From Akkermansiaceae bacterium (GTDB lineage: Bacteria > Verrucomicrobiota > Verrucomicrobiia > Verrucomicrobiales > Akkermansiaceae), in the NCBI GenBank assembly GCA_903906515.1, contig CAIVKO010000186.1, forward strand, positions 1 through 41,893: 41,893 nt of DNA, in the 5' to 3' direction. Below the pieces are notes generated by a model. It was not told the origin of the DNA. It did no database searches and saw only the letters and a program-made list of their open reading frames with translations. The translations under genes were made by a program, and so were the position numbers. Shown in pieces: positions 18,499 through 26,915 of the stretch (position 1 is its first letter; every line of letters starts with the position of its first letter).

Positions 18499-19968
18499 TC
18501 ACTTCAAAAGCGCGAGAATCGGCTGCGGCCAAATGCCGAATACGAGTGTGGCCACGGTTAGAATCGTGACGCAGGTTTTGCTGATCCCCGGCAGGGTGAC
18601 CGGGACCGATTCTCCCGGAGAGGACCACCACATTGCGCGGATGACTTTGAAGTAGTAGTAAAATCCGGCTGCGGCGGCGATGAAGGCGACGCCGACACCG
18701 GCCCAAAGGTTGGATTTCACCGCGAGCGAGAAGACAAGGAATTTTCCGATGAAGCCTGCGGTGAGAGGGACGCCTGCCAATGCTGCCAATAGGACCGTGA
18801 GTGAAAGCGCCAGGATGGGGTTGGTTTTCCCAAGACCATTGAAATCGGTGATGTTCTCGCCGTCGCGCTGGATGCGGACTTGGGAGAGGATGAAAAACAC
18901 ACCGAGTGTCATGATCAGATAGGTCGCAAGGTAGAAGGAAACTACTTGGGTGGAACCCAGATTATCTGCGGATGGCGATACACCGGCGGCTAGTGCGAGC
19001 AGGAGGAATCCGGCGTGTGCGATGGAGGAATAGGCAAGCAGGCGCTTGAAATTGGTCTGCGGAATGGCGGCGAGGTTTCCGAAAAGCAGCGTGGCGATGG
19101 ATAGAATGATGAGGAGTTTCATCACCGGGCCGCGGGTGAGTTCACTGGAGAGGAAGGGTTCGAGGAACCGGATCATCAAGATGAAACCCGCAGCTTTGGA
19201 GCCTACTGAAAGAAATGCGGTGGTGGGGGTAGGTGCTCCTTGATAAACATCCGGAATCCAGATCTGCATGGGGACCGCACCGATCTTGAATCCGAGTCCG
19301 ACCATGACAAGCGCGATGCCGAAGAGCAGGGGGATTGGAGATTGGAGATTGGAGATTGAGGATTGGAGATTGGAAAGGTTCATCGTTCCGGTGGAACCGT
19401 AAACCCAAGCGATGCCGTAAACGAGGAACCCGGTGCTGAGAGCGCCGAGGATGAGGTATTTCACTCCGGCCTCCAGCGAGCCCACATTGCGGCGCATGTA
19501 GGCGACGAGGATGTAGAAGGTGATGGTCACCAGTTCGAGTGCGACAAAGGCTCCGGCAAGGTCTTTGGCGGAAGCGAGGAACATCATGCCGGTGCAGGCG
19601 AAGACCGGCAGCGCGTAGAATTCTCCGGTGCCATTTTCCGAATCCGGTTGTTCGGTGAAACGGGCGAGGATTTTCCGGTAATCGACCGACATCAGCACGA
19701 TGAAGATGGTGGTGACCAGCGCGAAGATCTTGTAAAACCGGGCGAGCGCATCAAATTTATAGAAGTTCCACAACGGCCACTTGGCCCATGCGGCGGCGGG
19801 TTTTGCCTCCGGGCCGATGGCGAGGGCGGTTAGGCTCAGGATCAAGCCTAGTCCGATCGCGGCGGCGATTCCCACCCAGCATTTGTTTTTCGTGGGGACA
19901 AACGCTTCGGCCAGCAGCAGGATGATGCCGAGGGTGACAGTGAGGGCTTCTAAGTAATAAGCGGGCAT
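18499..19968 (-). CDS. nuoN: NADH-quinone oxidoreductase subunit N
   Basis: This 489-aa antiporter-like membrane subunit of complex I has about 14 transmembrane segments and the proton-channel residues expected in LELVTITFYIL (Glu of helix 5), GLGFKIGAVPMQIWIPDVYQGAPTPTTAFL (Lys of helix 7) and QTNFKRLLAYSSIAHAGF. A 17-residue insertion-like stretch (NLSNLQSSISNLQSP) near residue 200 is encoded by a tandem DNA repeat and lies just before helix 7. It follows nuoM on the same strand with a gap of about 50 bp. The other nuo genes are not in the window. Confidence 0.95.
   Translation of the reverse strand: MPAYYLEALTVTLGIILLLAEAFVPTKNKCWVGIAAAIGLGLILSLTALAIGPEAKPAAAWAKWPLWNFYKFDALARFYKIFALVTTIFIVLMSVDYRKILARFTEQPDSENGTGEFYALPVFACTGMMFLASAKDLAGAFVALELVTITFYILVAYMRRNVGSLEAGVKYLILGALSTGFLVYGIAWVYGSTGTMNLSNLQSSISNLQSPIPLLFGIALVMVGLGFKIGAVPMQIWIPDVYQGAPTPTTAFLSVGSKAAGFILMIRFLEPFLSSELTRGPVMKLLIILSIATLLFGNLAAIPQTNFKRLLAYSSIAHAGFLLLALAAGVSPSADNLGSTQVVSFYLATYLIMTLGVFFILSQVRIQRDGENITDFNGLGKTNPILALSLTVLLAALAGVPLTAGFIGKFLVFSLAVKSNLWAGVGVAFIAAAAGFYYYFKVIRAMWWSSPGESVPVTLPGISKTCVTILTVATLVFGIWPQPILALLK
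19330..19377. repeat. GATTGGA tandem repeat inside nuoN
   Basis: Five or six consecutive GATTGGA(GATTGGA) units, with one GATTGAG variant, occupy these positions. On the coding strand they read as repeated CCAATCTCCAATC and encode the Ser-Asn-Leu-Gln-rich stretch of NuoN without breaking the frame. The unit of 7 bp is not a multiple of 3, so copy-number changes would usually frameshift unless they occur in threes. The same style of repeat is, from memory, intergenic in Verrucomicrobia. Confidence 0.85.
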
Positions 19969-20001
19969 GGGAAGAAGTGGAGAGTGAGCAGTGGTAGAAA
20001 T

Positions 20002-20026
20002 AGGTCCTATATGTCCTATAGGACCT
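20002..20026. repeat. Perfect inverted repeat at the nuoM-nuoN junction
   Basis: AGGTCCTATA (20002-20011) is exactly complementary to TATAGGACCT (20017-20026) around a 5-base loop TGTCC. It overlaps the nuoM stop codon. Without a following T tract it is not a classic terminator; it could be an mRNA-stabilising or translation-tuning hairpin, or one unit of the TCCTATA-type interspersed repeats that I associate from memory with Verrucomicrobia. Confidence 0.8.
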
Positions 20027-21461
20027 GTTTCAGTAGATTGAGGAGAATATTTGGATAGAGGCCCACAGCAAAGAGGGCGACGATTAGCAGGACTGCCGGA
20101 ATGCGGTCGGCGAGGCTGATGTCCATGGCGGATTCGGTGGCTTTCACGGACGGGCCATGGAAGATGTTGCGGTAGGCACGCAGCATGTAAACGGCGGAGA
20201 TCACCACGCCCCAGACCGAGCAGATGCCTGCGATCTGCACGGGGCCGAGCCCCGCCGTCCCGTTGTAGCTCTTGAATGCGGAAAGGAAGACCAGCACCTC
20301 GCCGGCGAAATTGGCGAGGCCGGGCAAGCCGATCGATGCCATCGCCGCAATGCCGAAGATGAAGGCGAGCTTCGGTGCTGCCTTGGCCAGGCCGCCGAGG
20401 TCGGCAAGATCGAGTGATCCGGTATGGCGCTCAATGACATCGGCCAGACCGAATAGCAGCGCGATGGAAATGCCGTGGGCGAACATCAACAGCACGGCGG
20501 CCGGCATGGCCAGTGTATTGCCGGGGAAGGCTATAAGAGCGGCGATCGCCAGGAAAATATACCCCATGTGCATCACCGAGGAGTAACCGAGCATGGAGTC
20601 GAGGCGCTTTTGGTTGATCGTCACGAAACCGATCCAGAGGATGTTTCCTAACAATAAAACAAGCAGCAGGTTAAGCCAGACGTTGAGTCCATCCGGCACC
20701 AGCGGGATGGCAATGCGCAGCAGCCCGTAAAGACCGAATTTTTTCAAAACTCCCGCGTGCAGCATCGCGACCGGGGCCGGAGCGCTGGCATAGGCGGGCG
20801 CGGCCCAGGAATGGAATGGAAAGAGCGAAACAAGCGTGCCGAAGCCGACCAGCAGCAGTGCGGCGATGCCTTTCTGGGCGGCGGGATCGACCGAGCCTTT
20901 GCATGCAATCATCGTGGCGATATCGAAAGTCCCGGTGAGATTGGCGAGCCAGACGAGGCCGGCGAGCAGAATGATCGATCCAAGGCCGAGATAAATGGTG
21001 ATTTTCCAAGCCGCTTCCTTGCGGTTTCCACGTCCGAGGATGCCGATCATCAGGAATGTCGGAATCAAGGCCAGTTCGTGGAAGGCGTAGAAAAAGAACA
21101 AATCCGTGGCGGCGAAGGCCCCGAGCGCGCCACCCGAAATCAATAGTGAGGAACCAAAGTAAAGTTTTTCACGGCCTTCGGGTGCCTTGCCGGACAGCAC
21201 GGCAGCCATGGTTACGATCACGGTTAACGCCACCATGATGACGCTCATGCCATCGGGCGGGAAACCGAATGCCAGATTCATCGCCGGTTTTTCCATCACC
21301 GGGACCGAAAAGCTCCATGACGGGCATTTCCATGTGAATACAGCACAAAGGCCGAGTGCGAGGTTTGTCGCAGATGCGCCCACTGCGGTCAATCGGGCGG
21401 GTGCACCGAGGAGAATCGCTATGAACGCGGCGATGGGAATGAGAACGAGAAGTGCGAGCAT
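20016..21461 (-). CDS. nuoM: NADH-quinone oxidoreductase subunit M
   Basis: A 481-aa proton-pumping complex I subunit. I place the start at MLALLVLIP (21461); the open frame extends to 21623 but those 54 residues are Arg/Phe/Pro-rich and lack membrane character. Hallmarks are the helix-5 Glu in FFFYAFHELALIPTF, the helix-7 Lys and loop in FPFHSWAAPAYASAP and AMLHAGVLKKFGLYG, and TINQKRLDSMLGYSSVMHMG. About 14 helices are visible. The stop codon sits within an inverted repeat (20002-20026) before nuoN. nuoL, usually just upstream, is absent. Confidence 0.94.
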   Translation of the reverse strand: MLALLVLIPIAAFIAILLGAPARLTAVGASATNLALGLCAVFTWKCPSWSFSVPVMEKPAMNLAFGFPPDGMSVIMVALTVIVTMAAVLSGKAPEGREKLYFGSSLLISGGALGAFAATDLFFFYAFHELALIPTFLMIGILGRGNRKEAAWKITIYLGLGSIILLAGLVWLANLTGTFDIATMIACKGSVDPAAQKGIAALLLVGFGTLVSLFPFHSWAAPAYASAPAPVAMLHAGVLKKFGLYGLLRIAIPLVPDGLNVWLNLLLVLLLGNILWIGFVTINQKRLDSMLGYSSVMHMGYIFLAIAALIAFPGNTLAMPAAVLLMFAHGISIALLFGLADVIERHTGSLDLADLGGLAKAAPKLAFIFGIAAMASIGLPGLANFAGEVLVFLSAFKSYNGTAGLGPVQIAGICSVWGVVISAVYMLRAYRNIFHGPSVKATESAMDISLADRIPAVLLIVALFAVGLYPNILLNLLKQVL

Positions 21462-21755
21462 GGGGAAAACGGATCTGGATGTCTGCCGAACACGGAAAAA
21501 GCTCCGGTGCGGCAAGAATAAAGAGGTCCACCAGCCCCGAAAAGGTAAAAAACCGCAAAAGTCGCTGGGATTGGGGTTTGGGGTGACCTGCGGCAGCGTC
21601 CCCTTACAGCTGCGGGCAATCATCCATCTTCGTCTCGTGCAAAATCACCGTGATTTCCGCACATTTCCTGTAACCGAGCATGACGAATCGCAGTCCGAGC
21701 GTGGTGGGCAGGACTCTCCAATCATCACGTGATACATAGTGTAGGGTTTCACCCT

Positions 21756-21977
21756 ATGGATGCATCCACCGGATTGTGCGATTTTCTCCTTGTCACGCTC
21801 GGTATCGTGGTGCTCGCATTCTCGGGAATCACCTTTACCACACCTGGAGAAACCATCCAACTGCTCGGACTGCATGTCGAAACGACCCATAGCCACTTCA
21901 TCCCTCCCATGGCAGGAGCGCTAGCCTTGATCGGCGGAATCATATTGCTATTGATAAAAGTGAGACAGCTCGAATGA
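21756..21977 (+). CDS. Small two-helix membrane protein (DUF3185-like)
   Basis: From the Met at 21756 this is a 73-aa protein with two hydrophobic helices (about residues 9-26 and 49-67) flanking a polar loop with HVETTHSHFIPP. The layout, helix then a FTTPGETIQLLG loop then GALALIGGIILL, matches a widespread family of short membrane proteins near DUF3185. A start at 21729 is possible but adds nothing family-like. Function unknown; it stands alone between nuoM and the response regulator on its strand. Confidence 0.6.
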   Translation: MDASTGLCDFLLVTLGIVVLAFSGITFTTPGETIQLLGLHVETTHSHFIPPMAGALALIGGIILLLIKVRQLE

Positions 21978-22176
21978 GAGGAATTTCAATCAACGCATAA
22001 AATTCCACGAATCAACTCGCAATGCCAAGATGTTTGCTGTAAATTGCTACTGACTCTGGAGATCAGTCCACTGTAAGGCTGTGGGAAATTACTTAAGGCG
22101 AGGGATTCCGGTTCCATGAGATCATTGGAAGATGTGGAATTCTCTAAACTCAATTTAGCTTCTTCGTCGATAATTC

Positions 22177-22854
22177 ATGAAACACATCACAATACTGGTC
22201 GTTGACGATCACACCGTCGTTCGAGAGGGATTGCACAAAATGCTTGATCTGGAAGAAGATTTTGAAGTGGTCGGAGAGGCAAAGAACGGACGACAAGCGG
22301 TGACTCTTGCGCTGGATCTCAAGCCGGATGTGATCCTGATGGATATAGCCATGCCTGGACTTAATGGTCTGGAATCCACGCGGCAAATTCTCAAGGCGTT
22401 TCCTGACACGAAAATCATCATTCTCACCGCCCACAATGATGATGCCTATGTCAACAGTGCGACTTCGGCGGGAGCGGTTGGGTTTCTGCTCAAGCAAACC
22501 TCCGCGCACAACGTATGCAGGGCCGTCCGGGAAGTCCAGAACGGCAAGACGTTTTTTGGAAACTCAATCGCCCGGCGACTGTCCCGTCTTCACCAGCAAT
22601 CTTCGGAGCGCCCTGGCATGATCGGTAAAAAGCAAACCCTGTTGACATCACGCGAGGTGGAAGTTCTCCAGCTCATTGCCGAGGGCAAGGCCAACAAGGA
22701 AACCGCTTCGGACCTCGGGATCAGCATAAAGACCGTGGAAAAACACCGAGGAAATCTTATGGAAAAACTCGATATTCACGATACTGCCAGTCTTACCCGC
22801 TATGCCATCAGCGCGGGTATTATAGAGAGTAGTGTGCAAGTGACGATCATTTAA
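22177..22854 (+). CDS. NarL/FixJ-family response regulator
   Basis: A 225-aa two-component transcription regulator. The receiver domain has acidic residues D10 and D11, phospho-acceptor D56 (ILMDIAMPG), T84 and K106 (FLLKQTSA). The LuxR-type HTH (about 156-212: LTSREVEVLQLIAEGKANKE, TVEKHRGNLMEKL) binds DNA. Partner histidine kinase is not in the window, so the signal is unknown. The next gene, a broken NlpC/P60 protein, starts 3 bp after the stop, suggesting co-transcription. Confidence 0.92.
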   Translation: MKHITILVVDDHTVVREGLHKMLDLEEDFEVVGEAKNGRQAVTLALDLKPDVILMDIAMPGLNGLESTRQILKAFPDTKIIILTAHNDDAYVNSATSAGAVGFLLKQTSAHNVCRAVREVQNGKTFFGNSIARRLSRLHQQSSERPGMIGKKQTLLTSREVEVLQLIAEGKANKETASDLGISIKTVEKHRGNLMEKLDIHDTASLTRYAISAGIIESSVQVTII

Positions 22855-22856
22855 AA

Positions 22857-23641
22857 GTGACAGGAGGCTATATGGCCGCCGATGTGAGAAAGCTCTTTAG
22901 ATTATGGCGAGTGGTCCTGTCACTCATGATAATTACCACACCTCTCAATGCCCGATCAAAGGAGAAAAAGAAGGTTTCAATCGATCAAATTGAGAAATTG
23001 ACGTCTAAAGAGACGACGTCCGTGCATGGCCGACCTGCTATCATTTCTATCAAAGAGCTTGCGGATTTTGAAATATTGCCTGCGGGGCGGAAGCGCCTGA
23101 TCGAGGTTGCTATTGCTGTTGCCACGGATTTCCCGTGGTTGCCCTATCACTACGGGGGGCTGATCCTGCAGTGGGTGGTATGGATTGTTCTGGCGCGATG
23201 TATTATGTCATGAGCCGCGCCGGACTAACGCCGCCCCGGACCGCTGCGGCACAATATCTCTGGGTTAATGGATTCAATCGACTCCATCTTGTCCCAGAAG
23301 GAGCCGATACCACCAAACACCCGAGCCTGCGCTGGCTGAAACCAGGGGATCTCATGTTCTGGTCAACGGGCAATACCGCAGTCCCCGACGAAATAGTAAT
23401 CATCACACACGTGGCCATGTATCTCGGGCGTGAAACGCGAGACGCCATGGAAATCATGATCAACTCCACAGATGGAAGATCATATCGGGGTGTGCAGTCG
23501 AATGGATACGGCATCTATGACTTCAAGATGCCGACCAAGGAATCGAAATCCAAACTCATCGGTTATGGGACACCGCCGGGAATTCCTGAAATCATCATGA
23601 ATCCCAGTGACGTTCCGCAAGTCAAAGAACCCAAGCAATAA
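22857..23641 (+). pseudogene. NlpC/P60 family cell-wall hydrolase, frameshifted
   Basis: The reading frame starting at 22857 encodes an N-terminal signal-like helix (LWRVVLSLMIITTPLNA) and a linker, then reaches WLPYHYGG. The rest, with the catalytic motif GGMDCSGAMYYVMS and the His of IITHVAMYLG, continues in the next frame to 23641. The break is at a run of six G at 23154-23159; seven G would restore one frame of about 261 codons. The product would be an exported gamma-D-glutamyl-diaminopimelate endopeptidase. It could be a true pseudogene, a phase-variable tract or a one-base sequencing error. The gene follows the response regulator by 2 bp. Confidence 0.8.
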
Positions 23642-23735
23642 TTATGATACAACGGTAGGAGAACACCCCATGGCGTGCGTTCACATCAAGCGTCAGAGTC
23701 ATCTCGCTCCACTTAATCAAACAAGGAGCGAACCA

Positions 23736-23945
23736 ATGAACCAACAACCAATGATTATGAAAACACTGATTATATCATTTCTAACAGCATCAGTCGTGAT
23801 GTCTATATCTTCATGCACAACGGTAGTGGAAACACCTGCAGCGCCTGAACCATCACCGAAGATCACGACCACCACGACGGAACGCAGCTCGCTCCATCAT
23901 CCAGGTGTTGGAACCACGGAAACAAAGACAACACGCACTTACTAA
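23736..23945 (+). CDS. Small Thr-rich lipoprotein
   Basis: A clear ribosome site AAGGAG (23723-23728) lies 7 bases before the ATG at 23736. The 69-aa product has a hydrophobic signal (MKTLIISFLTASVVM) ending in a lipobox-like SISSC, so Cys23 is the probable lipidated residue. The mature part is Pro/Thr-rich with a run of six Thr and TTETKTTRTY at the end. Similar tiny lipoproteins are frequent in this lineage as I recall, with no known function. Confidence 0.7.
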   Translation: MNQQPMIMKTLIISFLTASVVMSISSCTTVVETPAAPEPSPKITTTTTERSSLHHPGVGTTETKTTRTY

Positions 23946-26695
23946 ACGGAGCGATCCGCTCAACGAGGCGGAACGTGCGTTTTAAAATTAGTGAGTCTTG
24001 ACAGTCGTGTCCTTGCCGCAATCCGGTATGGACACGGCTTATGTATAATGATGATGCCGCATTAAACATTGGACCCAAGTTCCGGGCCGCGATGAAAGCA
24101 TCGAGCGCAAAACACAAGATGCCTGTTACCCATGCTGATATTTTCCCATACTTTGCAAACCTGGAAGACCAGACAATCGCGTGCGGAGACGAACGAAACG
24201 CCATTGCGGGCCGAACTATTCAGTGTCGAACAACAGACACGTCACGCCCGTGTTTTGGCGGAAAATCACCGACTCAGCAGCCTTCGTTGCTCCAATCGGC
24301 TCTTGGATCGTCTGGATCGGAATGAGAAGGATCTGCGGGCCTTCAACCGCTCGACCCGGGCCGTTGATCCGAACCGTCGCATTACTCCAGCCGCCGAATG
24401 GTTGCTCGATAATCATTACCTGATTGAAGAGCAGATCCAGATGGCTAGGCAGCATTTGCCCAAGGGTTACAGCAGGGAATTGCCGCGTCTCGCCAATGGA
24501 ACATGCGCGGGACTTCCCCGCGTTTATGATATCGTCGTCGAACTGATCGCCCATGTGGATGCGCAGATTGAATCTGCCGAGCTTGCCGCCTTCATTGCCG
24601 CTTACCAAACGGTAAACTCCTTGAATCTGGGTGAATTGTGGGCTGTTCCTATCATGTTACGGCTTGGACTTATCGAAAATCTTCAACGAATTACTACTCG
24701 TCTCATCCGAGCTCGGGAAGATCGTGACCTTGCGGACCAGTGGGTGGGCCGGTTGCAGGATATGGCGGAGAAGACGCCGTCACAGCTCGTTGTGGTGGTG
24801 GCAGACATGGCCAAATCCAATCCGCCTGTTTCAAGTTCCTTCGTCGCGGAATTCTGTCAGCGGCTTTCCCATCATTCTCCGGTATTGCATCTCGCGCACG
24901 GGTGGCTCCAACACCGTTTGCTGGAGGATGGCTTGTCCATCGAACGTCTGATTGACCTTGAAAATCAAAACCAGGCGGCTGATCAGGTCTCGGTGAGCCA
25001 TAGTATCGCCAGCTTGCGTTTCCTCGGCGCCACCAATTGGAAAGATTTTGTGGAAGGCTTGAGTCAGGTTGAGGTGATTCTCCGCACCGATCCTGCGCAT
25101 TGTTATGAAAAAATGGATTTTGCCACACGCGATCAATACCGACATGTGGTAGAAGGAATATCCCGCCACAGCACGTTGACGGAAGGAGATGTCGCTCGGT
25201 TGGCTATCAAGAATGCCGTGGCGTCCTCCTCACAGATGGGGAGTGACGACCGGTGCGCGCACGTCGGCTATTATCTAATCGATCATGGACTCATTGTGAT
25301 GGAACGAATGGCGAAGGTGCGTTGGCCATGGCGATCCAGAATCGAACGTATTATCCGTCATTTTCCGCTTATATTCTATGTGGGGAAGATCGGAGTTTTG
25401 ACGTTTTTGATGACACTCGGATTCGCATGGCAGGCTCTGGCGTTGGGTGTTTCGGAGTGGAAGGTCATGTTGTTGTCTTTCATGTTTCTGGTTTGTGCAA
25501 GCCAACTGGCGGTTGCGTTGGTGAACTGGCTGACTACCATGTTGGTGCCTCCTCGTCTGCTCCCGCGCCTTGACTTTTCATCCGGAATCGCGCCTGAAAG
25601 TCGGACGATGGTTGTGGTGCCGACGATGCTCACCGACTCGGATGGGATTGATCGCCTGATTGAAACTTTGGAGATTCACTGCCTCGCCAACCGTGACATG
25701 CATCTTCATTTCGCTCTTCTGACCGACTTTTGTGACGCGAATCAGGAGAACCTGGCTGAAGATGATGCGCTGGTCCAGCAGGTGAGGGCGGGAGTGGATA
25801 TGTTGAATCTAAAATATCCATCCGAAGGGGAAAGCCGGTTCTTCCTGCTTCACCGTCCGCGTCGCTGGAATCCTGCGGACGGACTTTGGATGGGGTACGA
25901 ACGCAAGCGTGGGAAACTCACCGAATTCAATGCCCTGCTGCGCGGTGGCTCGGAAGATTGTTTCTCAACGATTGTCGGCGAAACCCACATATTTCCATTG
26001 ATCCGGTATGTCATCACACTGGATACCGATACCCAGCTTCCGCGTGATGCCGCCCGCCGACTCGTGGGCACGATGGCCCATCCGCTGAATCACCCGGTGT
26101 TTGACGCGATTCGAGGGGTTGTCACCGATGGATATGGAATTCTTCAACCGCGGGTTGGCGTCAGCCTGCCGAGCGCCAGGCGTTCGTGGTTCGTTCGTCT
26201 TTTTGCAAGTGATGCGGGCGTAGATCCCTACACGCGCGCGGTTTCCAATGTCTATCAGGATTTGTTTTTCGAAGGTTCTTTCATCGGGAAAGGAATCTAT
26301 CATGTGGATGCATTTCAGCGCGCCATGAATGGAAGGTTTCCTGAAAATACCATTCTCAGTCATGATCTTTTGGAATCGTGTCATGCGCGATCCGCGCTCA
26401 TCAGCGACGTGGAGTTCTATGAGGATTATCCCTCTCGATATCATGTGGATGTGGATCGCCGCCACCGCTGGATGCGCGGAGATTGGCAGATTGCCCAATG
26501 GTTGTTGCCAGGCGTTCCTGGTGAACAACCGGGGATCATTCCCAACCAGCTTTCCGGTCTTTCACGGTGGAAAATTTTTGACAACCTGCGTCGCAGTCTT
26601 GTTCCGGTGGCCATGATGGGATTCATTTTGGGAGGTTGTCTATTAGTTCCTATTTTAAATATATTCGCGACCCACGCATTATCAGCAATGAAAAG

Positions 26696-26750
26696 TGCCG
26701 CCGGGGGGACTCGAACCCCCACGCTGGTTGCCCAACAACGGATTTTAAGT
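26696..26750 (-). other. attachment site: 3' half of tRNA-Leu (UAA)
   Basis: Read on the minus strand this is the anticodon loop (CTTAAAA, anticodon TAA), the anticodon 3' strand TCCG, a long variable arm, the T-arm GGGGG-TTCGAGT-CCCCC, acceptor strand CGGCGGC and discriminator A. The 5' half of the tRNA is absent; the DNA on that side is element sequence next to the integrase. This is the direct repeat left at the distal end when an element integrates into a tRNA 3' half. The complete tRNA-Leu should be at the other end of the element; I find no second copy up to 41893. Confidence 0.85.
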
Positions 26751-26775
26751 CTGATTTCTAGCGAAATCAGGACTT
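26747..26775. repeat. Inverted repeat overlapping the att core
   Basis: AAGT-CTGATTTC (26747-26758) pairs with GAAATCAG-G-ACTT (26763-26775) around loop TAGC, 12 pairs with one bulged G. One arm begins in the tRNA anticodon loop, the usual crossover region for tyrosine integrases that use tRNA genes. The two arms could be the inverted core-binding sites of the adjacent integrase. Confidence 0.6.
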
Positions 26776-26915
26776 CGCGTAAATGCACCTGAATTCACTT
26801 TAATGTATTCTTTACGAATGTTTTATGTATTTTTCCGAGTGCATTCTCGTGGATTGAAATTCAGTCTTGTGAAGTCAGGATTGACATACTATTGACATAC
26901 TAAATCGACCCACAA

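Larger units (their letters stand above)
24132..26792 (+). pseudogene. ndvB: Truncated cyclic beta-1,2-glucan synthase (NdvB/ChvB-like)
   Basis: NdvB proteins are about 2,800 aa; here only the first 855 or so residues survive. The N-terminal region (PLRAELFSVEQQTRHA) is present, then membrane helices near 415-470, then a GT84-type glucosyltransferase with FALLTD, TLDTDTQLP, a catalytic-base segment HDLLESCHARS and RHRWMRGDWQIAQW. Homology ends in the next helix pair (LVPVAMMGFILGGCLL). The C-terminal GH94-like phosphorylase domain that sets ring size is missing. From about 26696 the frame runs antisense through a tRNA-Leu fragment and stops at 26792, so the true coding remnant ends near 26690. 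The start is uncertain. Full cyclic glucan synthesis is unlikely. Confidence 0.85.

Noticed and set aside
22060-22130. Possible cobalamin riboswitch (CCACTGTAAGG, GTGGGAAAT)
   Set aside because: The characteristic B12 box and full set of stems are missing, and the downstream gene is a response regulator.
1-24000. Frequent GTTAG/CTAAC pentamers in coding regions, possible Chi- or KOPS-like motif
   Set aside because: Listing them showed both orientations on both strands with no clear bias.
24041-24325. Plus-strand frame before ndvB
   Set aside because: Overlaps the better-supported ndvB N-terminus in another frame and has no family-like sequence.
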